From Orychophragmus violaceus (lineage: Eukaryota > Streptophyta > Magnoliopsida > Brassicales > Brassicaceae), in contig CM058234.1 in assembly GCA_030180135.1 (NCBI GenBank), positions 27,004,766-27,068,765 of the forward strand: DNA of 64,000 bases, in the 5' to 3' direction. Positions 55,238-64,000 of this stretch are shown in pieces. How positions within the stretch are numbered: the first letter of the stretch is position 1; every line of letters begins with the position of its first letter. The position numbers were made by a program, and so were the translations under genes. The notes under the pieces are model-generated. The model did no database searches. It was not told the DNA's origin and was given only the letters and a program-made list of their open reading frames with translations.

Positions 55238-55894
55238 TCACAACGCCGACTTTGTTTCTTCGCCGGAGAGTTGACTTTTACCAAGTGCCTCAGCGCTATA
55301 AACCTCCGGTACTTGATCAGCCGGTAAATTCAGGTCAAATCCGTGATTATTACTACCGGTAACGTTACTGTTACCGTTACCACCGTCGTAATGACACCGT
55401 TTGTGACCGCCCAATGCTTGACCAGATGGAAACGACTTAAAACAGATGGAGCACTTATGAGTCTTCCCACTTTGACCGATTAAACCGTTACTAATATTTC
55501 CGTTATTAGTAACGGAACCGTTACCACCGTTAATATTTCCAGTGTCGTTATTATTATTACTAACCGGTTTCCGGTGACTGGTTTTGTGTCCACCTAACGC
55601 TTGGTAAGACGGGAAAGATTTGCCACAGACGGAGCACTTGTAGTCTCGGTGGTGGGGTGCAGGAAGCGAAGGGGGAGAATTATAATCATCATCGGAGGAG
55701 CCACGAGCAAGCATGAGGAGGCAGAGAGCAAGATACTCTTCTTCGGAAGGAGGATCGGCGTGATCATCTATACGATGTCGTTTTGTGCGTTTTCTTTTGG
55801 TCCACGACTCAAGATTCTCCGGCTCGGTTAGTAAAGGAGGTTGAGTGGTGGTGGTGGTGGTGGAGGTCGGAGAATTGAGAGTGTCGAGAGCCAT
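55238..55894 (-). CDS. AZF1: C2H2 zinc-finger repressor, AZF1-like
   Basis: An intronless 218-residue ORF with the C1-2i plan of the AZF/ZAT10 family. It starts MALDTLNSP, as AZF1-3 do (MALE.LNSP). It has a basic nuclear-localisation stretch (KRKRTKRHR, 33-41), the L-box [15 protein letters not shown] (51-65), finger 1 (C87, C90, H103, H107) and finger 2 (C148, C151, H164, H168), both with the plant-specific QALGGH core, and a C-terminal EAR repression motif (FDLNLP, 186-191). Family members bind AGT-type promoter sites and repress genes in abscisic acid, salt and drought responses. The linker between fingers is an Asn/Gly-rich low-complexity tract. Arabidopsis AZF1 is about 245 residues, so this protein is slightly short. 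Confidence 0.87.
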   Translation of the reverse strand: MALDTLNSPTSTTTTTTQPPLLTEPENLESWTKRKRTKRHRIDDHADPPSEEEYLALCLLMLARGSSDDDYNSPPSLPAPHHRDYKCSVCGKSFPSYQALGGHKTSHRKPVSNNNNDTGNINGGNGSVTNNGNISNGLIGQSGKTHKCSICFKSFPSGQALGGHKRCHYDGGNGNSNVTGSNNHGFDLNLPADQVPEVYSAEALGKSQLSGEETKSAL

Positions 55895-56470
55895 ATGGTC
55901 GTCGTTGATTGAGAGAGGAGATTGTTTTATAAAAAGAAAGAAATATAGATATATAAAAAAGGATAGAGAGAGAGAGAGTGAAGTGAGCTGGTAAGGGAGT
56001 GAGGTGAGATGTGAGCACGTCTTTGTTATAATTTTTGGGTGATTAAGAGTGGGAACGTGGGCTCTAAGTGATCAAGTGGTGCTTCTTCTCTTATTTCTCC
56101 ATATCCATTAATATCTCATCCTATTTTTTATCTTTAATAATCATATATATATATATATATATCTTTATTTATGGAGATCTAAGAATGCCTATTTCAAAAT
56201 GATGTGCAAAAATCATGTAACTATATATGTATTAAGAGTCTAACATCACACTTTATTGAAAAGCCGGAAAAAAGTAACACATTCACAAAGACGGAATACT
56301 AAAGTACTTATCAAAGTTGTGCCAATTTTGGCGATAGGTAGCAGTCCAAATCATGAACTGATATCAGCTAATTCAATTCATCTTTCTTTTCTTATTAGCA
56401 ATGATATGTCATCATATAAGGGAAAAAGGGACAATCACATAGATTTCAAAAGTTATTTACTATGCTAACA
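55895..56470. other. Upstream region of the zinc-finger gene
   Basis: The first 150 bp upstream of the start is CT-rich on the coding strand (GAGAGAGAGAG on the plus strand, 55966-55980), typical of a leader. An (AT)n microsatellite lies at 56142-56162. 56470-56640 begins TAGGCTATCCACGATAG and is T-rich, with the look of a small non-autonomous element, but the end is unclear. Confidence 0.45.
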
Positions 56471-57000
56471 TATTAGGCTATCCACGATAGTTTCAACACT
56501 TAACACCCTCCACGTCATTTTCTATTTTTTCACATCATAATTCAACACTCATTCAACTTTTATCATCTACAATGGTTTGTTTAAAAAATTTCAACACCCT
56601 ACTCCACTAATAAATAAAATACATATTAAAAAAAAAATATTATACATAAAATTAATAAATAAAAATTACATAACAGTGATACTGATTTCTATTAACGTAT
56701 AAATAGAATCTATGAACGTACAACAATTGTTGTTTAATGGGAATTGTTGTTCATGAGCAAGCAGCTTCCTTAAATCTCGGATGTTGTTGATAGGTCATCA
56801 TAACCCCGTTCGTACTATATTGTTATCGAGATGGCATATGTGGCCTTCTCTAGTTATCTCTAAATTGGTACAGAGTTCTCTTTCGTTTAGTGTTTTAATA
56901 GGCTGCAATGGGCATATTTTCTTGGGCTGAATTCGTAGTGGGATGAGTTGACGGTGAGTGCTCAACATACCACCAACACCATTTATTCTTATTAAGACAT

Positions 57001-57500
57001 TAGAGCATGTACATCGTCGGTTTTAGGCACGGTATTTTAAGAAAAAAATAATAAAATATTATAGGGCCTACGTGAATAGTTAACAACCGGGTTCTAAAAA
57101 TTCTTAATTAAGAACCGGTTCTTACACTGTTTGTGCCGCGTGTCAATTGGTTATTGGTTGTTTTTTTTGGATTTTTCGTTTTTTACACCATTTTCAAAAA
57201 AAAAATATTAAAATAAGTTTTTAAGAACCCCGAGGGGAGTTTCATCAATATTCCTACTCTTAGAGGGTTTGTTAGTGGCTATTTCTAGGCAAAATAGGAT
57301 AAAAAATTATTAAATCTAAGAACCCCCAAGAACAAGTTCTTATTTAAGAGATTTAAGAGTTCATTTTTTTCACTGTTGACGTGATGTGGCAGCACGTGAT
57401 TCGTTCTTTTTATTTTTTTTTCTTCACTTGTTAAAAAAAAAATTATTAAAAAATTGTTTAAAAAATCCAAAGGGGAGTTTCACGGATGTGTATGCTCTTA
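57001..57500. mobile_element. Candidate MITE of about 500 bp
   Basis: Starts TAGAGCATGTACATCG (57001-57016) and ends with the reverse complement of TAAGAGCATACACATCCG (57483-57500), giving imperfect terminal inverted repeats of about 16 bp. The interior has two similar GGGGAGTTTCA-containing halves (57233 and 57472), so it may be a nested or dimeric element. Non-coding. Confidence 0.5.
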
Positions 57501-58474
57501 GTATTTTACTTAAAGACTAGGAATGTGAAAATGGATGGACTGGCCATGCACTATCAATGTCAAAGACATTATGAACCGGTAATGTATAGACTTATATACA
57601 AAACGGGTTTAATTGGGTTAAATCCAATTTTGTCTATTGACAAAGGAGTTTGGATACATATGGACATAATCGGCCGGTTTTGGTCTAAAATACATAAATT
57701 GTTTAGGTATCTAGATTTTTCCATTTCTTTGAGTTTAAAACTTCTTTTGGTATTGTATTTTGTGACTTTTCATGTTTTTTTAGTTGGACTTGAATGAATC
57801 TTTTTTATTGAATTTTCTTTCATTTATTTTTTCGTATGTATATATTAGATATGTGTATATAGACGTGGACAATCCATATGACAATTCTAATTTAATTTAT
57901 AAATTACAGTTAATACTTTATATATTTCTTATGATATTTGTTGCTATTTTATTTTTTGTTTTCTCATTTTAGTTCAACGAGTACATATTTGAAATGACTT
58001 TTGAGAGAGGAATTTAACTTGCTATTAGAAGCTAGAAATTAAAAAGAAAAAGAGGAAAGCATAAAAACGACAGCCGACAGGTGTTGATGAGTTATTTAAG
58101 TTGCCAATATCTTCGGAGTTAGTTTAAAGGTTTGGCCAGGTTAGCGAATCTTTTCACCTGTTGTGTGTGGCATTGGGTCATAACTGAGCTGTCGTCTTAT
58201 CATTGGCTAGACTAAGGTTTCATTCTTTGGTTAGGACACGTGGTTTGTTGTGTATGGTGGAAGTGGATGAGGATTTGGTGGAGACTTAAAAAAGACGGTA
58301 CGAGACTTTCTTAAGTCTCAGGCTACTACATCGGTTGTGATCACCCACTTCATTCTCTCGCTCTTTCTTTTTTCAGTATTTGTTTTACTCTCTTTTATTA
58401 TTAAGTTTGTTTGCTTGTAAGTTTTGTTATTATTTTTTCCTACAACCAATTAGTTTCTTAAACAAATTTTATTA
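57501..58474. other. Intergenic DNA with a G-box
   Basis: No ORF with a known domain. 58060-58370 is less AT-rich than its surroundings and contains ACACGTGG (58236-58243), a G-box/ABRE type site, and a second CACGTG lies at about 57394. This could be an old promoter whose gene is gone. Confidence 0.35.
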
Positions 58475-58544
58475 AAAATTTGGTCTTTTGGAGCCTGAAG
58501 TTCAAGATGAAAATTTGGTCTTTTGGAGCCTGAAGTTCAAGATG
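58475..58544. repeat. Perfect 35-bp tandem duplication
   Basis: 58475-58509 and 58510-58544 are identical (AAAATTTGGTCTTTTGG...). A single recent duplication. Confidence 0.9.
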
Positions 58545-59037
58545 TGATCGATTTCTTAAAGAAAATTCCGTTTCCTACTTATTTTTTTAATCATGAACAA
58601 CTTAAGATTTTATGTAAGAACTTAAAATAGAAATATAATCCCATAGAAAATAAGTGGAGATAGTTACATGGGATGATAATGATGTAGAATGGACAGTTGA
58701 GATAAAAGAGGTCCCGGTAGCAAGTGAGTGACTGAGAGATATTTGATGGCAATTTTGATTTTTCAATTATATATTTTTTTTAACATGTAATGTGTTTTCT
58801 AAATGAAAACAAAGTTAGGTTATTTTATTATTTTAACTCAAAAACTAGGTTATTTAAGATTCATAAATGTAATTTTTCTCACCAGTTTTTTTTTTTAAAG
58901 CTAACTTTCTATAACTAAAAAATAAAGTGTATAAATGAAACTCAATATTTTCATGTAACTAAAGATAATTTTTTAGATTGCAATTTTATATCTGATTTTA
59001 TGTTGCTAGCTGAAGTTCACTTGAACAAAATACAATA

Positions 59038-59200
59038 TAATCTCTATAAATTAATATTCGATAAATTAATACATCGAAAAATTAATAGAATTTTATTGTT
59101 TTGAATTAATTTTTTAATCTATTTAATCATTTGATAAATTAGCATTTCGCTAAATTAATAAAAATAAGAAAGTTCCAAAGTTATTAATTTATAGAAGTTT
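59038..59200. mobile_element. Candidate small MITE, 160 bp
   Basis: CTCTATAAATTAATA at the left end and its inverted form (TTATTAATTTATAGAAG) at the right end make terminal inverted repeats of about 16 bp around an AT-rich, palindromic interior. Flanking duplication is not clear. Confidence 0.5.
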
Positions 59201-60545
59201 TGCACAAAACAACAAAAGTTCACATAAACTTGGGCCAGTCAATATATCTCTAAAAATATATAAAAAAAATAAAAAACCGATCCAATATCATCAACTTCAT
59301 CATTAGGTCCAAAACTCATCGGTGTGAAAGGAGTTGATAGGTAGACAATCCGTTAGAGAGGTTAGATCAGGAAACAAAAAAAAATATACAATGTATCCAT
59401 ATGCCTTTTGAATTTGAAGTTTGTTTTCAAATGAATATTTGTATTTTAGTGAATTTTCAGAAAAGTTTGAGTTTGAATATTTTTATATGATTTGTGGAAA
59501 ATTAGGGGTTTGTTATTAGAAATCTTCTAGAGTCTCATTTAATTTCATAAAATTTGTATTTTTGTAATTTTAGCTGATAAACTCTACAGGAGAAATAGAT
59601 CCATAATATTATGGCTATCCATCCCTACCTAGTATATTATTATTCCAAAATTTTACCTTCCTATTTTGGGAATCAAGAAAGATAGATCTATAATAGCCAT
59701 AAAGAGAAATATATCCATGAATATTATGGTTTATATGGAAAAAAACGATAACTTCTAATAAAATTAGACGTATCCATGGAATTACATATATTTATTTTCT
59801 ATGCTTGTATGGATATGATTCTCTTATTCTTTTGACATCCGCAAAGTAGGCTTTGTTTTTCTCAGCTTTGAGCAGTTCACACTAAATTCACATCTTAAGC
59901 GCACTACCAACGCCATTGGTGTGAGCTAGTTATATCACCGTGTATCATTTTTTTTTTTTTTTAAGAAAACGCAAGAGAGAAAATAAAAGACATTTCTTGT
60001 TTAATGAAAAACTTTATCACCAGTTCTCTCTTTTCGTGATCTTCTCTTTCTAAATTAAATATTAAAATTATAACCTTAAGAAATTCAAAAGAGTCCTTCA
60101 GAACAAATGTATCTCAACTATTAGTGTAATGGTCTCCACCGGAGCACCTTCCTCGACCTACTACGATATGTTCCATGAGAGTCCTCCTAATGTACGGGAT
60201 TGTCAACACTAGCATGAAAGTGGTCTACTTTCTTCTTTTCGAGGTTCATTTTCTTTAAATTCCATCGAAGTTTCTGAAGTCGTCGACATTGTTAGGTTTG
60301 TTCGACAGCGAGGACATCAATGTGACAATGTGAACAACGCTCTTGTACACTATAACTGGCTTCAGAGCCACCGATGATTCATAGTGGTAAGTGGGTTCAC
60401 GACGTCAAAACCCAAAAAAAAAAAAAAAATTCTTATAGGGTAATTAATATAAATGGTTTACACGAGCCATCTAAAGCCCAATGGGTTCATAACTTTGGAA
60501 GGCTACATTGTTCTGTCGAAAAAAAAAATTGAAAAAGAACAATTT
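59201..60545. other. Intergenic DNA
   Basis: No gene seen. 59590-59760 holds imperfect inverted copies of GGCTATCC/GATCCATAATATTATGG, possibly another short element. 60100-60380 is GC-richer (TCTCCACCGGAGCACC) but closed in all frames. Confidence 0.4.
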
Positions 60546-60618
60546 GGCTTCGCCCGGGTTCGAACCGGAGACCTTCAGTGTGTTAGACTGACGTGATAAC
60601 CAACTACACCACGAAACC
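60546..60618 (-). tRNA. tRNA-Val (AAC)
   Basis: A 73-bp minus-strand tRNA gene. The acceptor stem GGTTTCG pairs with CGAAGCC (one G-T pair), D-arm, anticodon stem TCAGT/ACTGA around the loop CTAACAC with anticodon AAC, and the T-arm CCGGTTCGAACCCGG are all intact. There is no intron, and CCA is not encoded. A box B (GGTTCGAACC) and a T-run downstream (minus-strand TTTTTTTTT near 60522-60530) supply the Pol III promoter and terminator. It lies head-to-head with the VDAC gene, 134 bp upstream. Confidence 0.97.
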
Positions 60619-60751
60619 ACGTTTGATAAATGTCAGTAGTTTTGTTTATTCAACTTACTCTCCAAACTATATTTGACCTTTCTTGTTCTCTCTCGCAACT
60701 AACTAGTATTTCTCCAAACATTTCGCCGATCCCTCCAGCTCGCCGATCACC

Positions 60752-62580
60752 ATGAGTAAGGGACCGGGACTATTCGCCGATATCGGAAAAAAAGCGAAAG
60801 GTAACTCTTCTACTCTCCATCTCCGGTGGTTTTGATTTGGAGTGGATTAATGTGAACTGTTTGTGTCTCGCTTTAAGCTGATTTTTGTATGTTTCCTTTT
60901 GTGGTTAGATCTGTTGACGAGAGATTACAGTACCGATCAGAAATTCAGTATTTCCACTTACAGTGTCTCCGGCGTGGTAAGTATCAAAATCTCCGATTCT
61001 TCTTCTTTGTTTAGATTCACAGATTTTTGTGGTGAGTAAATAATTCATATGGTTTAGCAGCAAGTACTCTTATAAAACTCTTATTATTGTACAATGTAGA
61101 TTTCCTTGACTGTCGTTTCCATTATGCACTATATCTTCTTGGGGGTGTGATAGGATGTTGTTATATTCCTTTCAATCAATTTTCTACATTTGATCCATAG
61201 ATTAAACACTTGTCAGAGTTATCACTGCTTTAATGAGTTAGCGTTTGAGAATTCTCGAGAGGTATGATGATCTTAGGATAAATTGATAGTTAGATGCTGA
61301 GCATGGAGTGAAATTTAAAGTCAATCCTTTGATTCTGGAGGCAAAACCTTCATTGTATACTCTCTTCTGTGACTTGAGTAATCCGCATATACTTGTGTCA
61401 TTCATAAAGATCATTTCAGTTTTGGAGTTATTGCAAGTAGCATAACATGCTGATGAATCATTTCATGAATTGTCATTTACATTTGTGGCCTCATATCGAC
61501 AAGGATATGTAGAAATTAGAATGAGTATTTGGATTATGAACTACTCAAGTTTTAACAACAACAAAAAAAACTACTTACTTAAGGGTTGCATTTCATCCAC
61601 TGACCCTTGTCTTGTGCTGTTTCTACAGGCTCTTACTTCCACTGCTCATAAGAAAGGAGTAGTACATGCTGCTGATGTTGCTACACAATACAAGTATAAA
61701 AACGCTATGTTCGATGTCAAGATCGACACTGATTCTAATGTGAAGTCTCGTTTGTTCCACTCAAACAACTCTGTCTTGGAAGACGTGAAACCATGTTTTT
61801 ACCTTTTCTTTTCACCTTGGCCAGGTCCTGACAACCATCACAATCACTGAGGTCCTCCCGTCCACAAAAGCCATTGCGTCCTTCAAAGTGCCTGAGTACA
61901 ACTCCAGCAAGGTTCCACACTTTAGAATTTCTTTCACCTAATATATATCTATAATGATTATTCACTCAACTACGATATTTACAGCTGGAGGTTCAATACT
62001 TCCATGATCACGCAACAGTTACAGCCACTGCAGCTCTGAAACAAAACCCTCTGATCGATGTAACAGCCACTCTTGGTTCACCAACTATCTCATTCGGTGC
62101 GGAAGCTGGATATGATACCACATCTCGAACTTTCACAAAGTATAACTTTGGAATCAGTGTCACCAAGCCAGATAAATGTGCCTCCGTAATGCTGTAAGAT
62201 AAATAAAGACATCAAAGCTGAGAGATGTTTTTCTTATCTACTCTGAAAATTTTCGTCTTTTGGAATTTTTAAGGGGAGATAAAGCAGATTCGATCAAAGC
62301 TTCTTATCTTCAACACTTAGATGAGTCGAAGACAAGCGCAGCAGTGGGAGAGGTATTCAGGAAATTCTCGACGAATGAGAACATAATAACTGTAGGTGGA
62401 TTGTATGCAGTTGATCACTTGACGAATGTGAAAGCAAAGCTGAATAGTAATGGTAAGCTTGGAGCTCTTGTGCAGCATGAGGTACTACCGAAATCGATAG
62501 TGACAATATCAGGTGAGATTGATACCAAGACGTTAGAAAAGTACCCAAGGTTTGGTCTCTCGCTTGCTCTTAAACCTTGA
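60752..62580 (+). CDS. VDAC2: Mitochondrial voltage-dependent anion channel (porin), VDAC2-like
   Basis: Six exons with GT-AG borders: 60752-60800, 60909-60976, 61629-61739, 61825-61911, 61985-62193 and 62274-62580. They join to 831 bp, which is 276 codons plus TGA, exactly the plant VDAC length. The protein starts MSKGPGLFADIGKKAKDLL, the N-terminal helix, and continues as a 19-strand beta-barrel. It has the GLYAVDHLTNVKAKLN region and the C-terminal porin signature ending GLSLALKP. VDAC passes metabolites and ATP/ADP across the outer mitochondrial membrane. Conserved phrases such as SPTISFGAEAGYDTT fit VDAC2 better than VDAC1, 3 or 4, from memory. No break is seen. It converges with RPL26. 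Confidence 0.95.
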
Positions 62581-63624
62581 ACGAAGACAGTGCTTTAATA
62601 GTGGACATTACCACCCTTTTTCTCTCGTATGACATTGTTGAGGTTTGAGTTTGGTTTTTGCTTTTTTGATTCAGTTCAATAATGAGGTAATCCTGTCGGG
62701 AACTTCTTTTTTTCTGGAACAATTTTAGACCCTAATAGAATCAATCAATGCATCCGGTGGAATAATTCGTCTGTACTTTTTAATGTGATTAAGCGGATAA
62801 CTTGCGAGTCTGGGAACTGAAGATCTTCTTCTGCGGGTTTCGTTTTCACTTATTGGTCAAATTTTGCTAAAAGCTCAATGGAAAAAGATTTTTTGTTATA
62901 TAAATTTATTACGAGGGAATAGAGAAACAAATCTAAAGAAACAAATTGCATAGAATAAGAGAAAATAAGTATGCTAGAAATAAAAACAAATCACAATTAC
63001 TGTGGTCGACTTCAGTTTTGCAATCTAAATTCGGAGGCTGAATCGTTACAAAACAATTTTTTTGAAGAAATGTCAAAGAAAAGAAAATTAATTTTTCTTC
63101 TAAATACATTACAAAACATGCCACGGATACAAAAGAAAACCACTATACTTTCAAGAGCGTCTTCCAATAAAGCATCGACTGGCAATAGACAAAAATGACT
63201 CATTTCTAGAACGAAATGACTATAAATCGCACAACTAGGTTATTCCAGCATAAACCACTACAAACGAATCAAATTAATTCAGCTTTTCGTGGTGCAAAAA
63301 CTTGACTAAAAACCCGTCACCTAAGTTACCCAAATCAATGACTCAATACAATCAAATCTCTAGAACACTACTCAGAAACGCACAACAACTATGTCTAGAT
63401 CGACAGGAACCACAATAAACACATCAACCTCACCACAATCAACATAGTACATATAACAAGAATTAAAAAAATAATAGAAATTGGCTAAAGAGTAAAACTT
63501 ATAATCGAAATTCAAATCAAAAGATACGTTCGTTCTCATGTCTGCAACATAAAGAAACATTCGAGAAACCAAAACTTAAAACAAGAGAGTACTGCATAAA
63601 CTAAAAGATAGATAAACCTTATGT
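62581..63624. other. 3' region between convergent VDAC and RPL26 genes
   Basis: Contains the 3' UTRs of both genes, probably within 250 bp of each stop. A candidate VDAC polyadenylation element is CAATAATGA near 62678. The remainder is AT-rich with no ORF of substance. Confidence 0.5.

Positions 63625-64000
<376 letters not shown>

Noticed and set aside
56142..56162. (AT)n tract as a possible matrix attachment or origin site.
   Set aside because: A short ordinary microsatellite; nothing else supports a special function.
61470..61850. Long ORF over VDAC exon 3 and its flanking introns.
   Set aside because: It is exon 3 read through both introns; the splice sites (61629, 61739) and the family alignment give the real exon.

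Overview
The window is nuclear DNA from a flowering plant, almost certainly a Brassicaceae. At the right end it has intron-containing host genes that match Arabidopsis families closely: an AZF1-like C2H2 zinc-finger gene, a six-exon VDAC gene closest to VDAC2, cytosolic ribosomal protein L26 (uL24), and a nuclear tRNA-Val(AAC). The left 54 kb is a heavily nested transposon block with Athila, Ty1/copia, Helitron, CACTA (En/Spm) and LINE sequences.

Layout. 1-569 is the end of a copia LTR cut by the window edge. 570-1952 is a decayed ORF of unknown family. 2518-18667 is an Athila-like (Ty3) element on the minus strand that keeps gag, protease and the ATHILA ORF but shows no reverse transcriptase or integrase. 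A 7.3-kb copia element (5285-12576, plus strand, target duplication GAAGG) sits inside its ATHILA ORF. 19545-19869 is a detached CACTA end, followed by one arm of a 34-kb-spaced inverted repeat. 20082-23922 is AT-rich, duplicated non-coding DNA. 23923-36675 is a Helitron Rep-helicase pseudogene on the minus strand, interrupted by a second copia element (26593-33399, GGTTC) and by a solo LTR (34221-34924, GTTCT). 36715-38795 is an LTR-less copia pol fragment. 38796-53614 is the remainder of a CACTA element on the plus strand: a TNP2 transposase pseudogene split by a structurally intact copia element (39071-46836, GGAAA, 1325-codon ORF), two further CACTA genes, and the right terminus. A LINE fragment and the other inverted-repeat arm close the block. 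54260-64000 is the gene island.

How the parts relate. The nesting gives a relative order: the Helitron, the CACTA and the Athila are hosts, and the copia elements are younger insertions. The intact copia (family A2) encodes every protein needed for copy-and-paste movement. Two neighbouring copia elements have decayed coding regions but almost identical LTRs, which suggests they moved recently using proteins supplied in trans.

The most unusual signal is a 16-bp near-palindrome, consensus TGTGTCGATCGACACA. It occurs again and again in pairs whose starts are about 21 bp apart. I find more than 20 such pairs, in LTRs, leaders, spacers and even coding positions of two unrelated retrotransposon superfamilies, and none in the intact copia element. 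VDAC and RPL26 are convergent, tail to tail, and appear intact. The RPL26 reading frame continues past the window edge.
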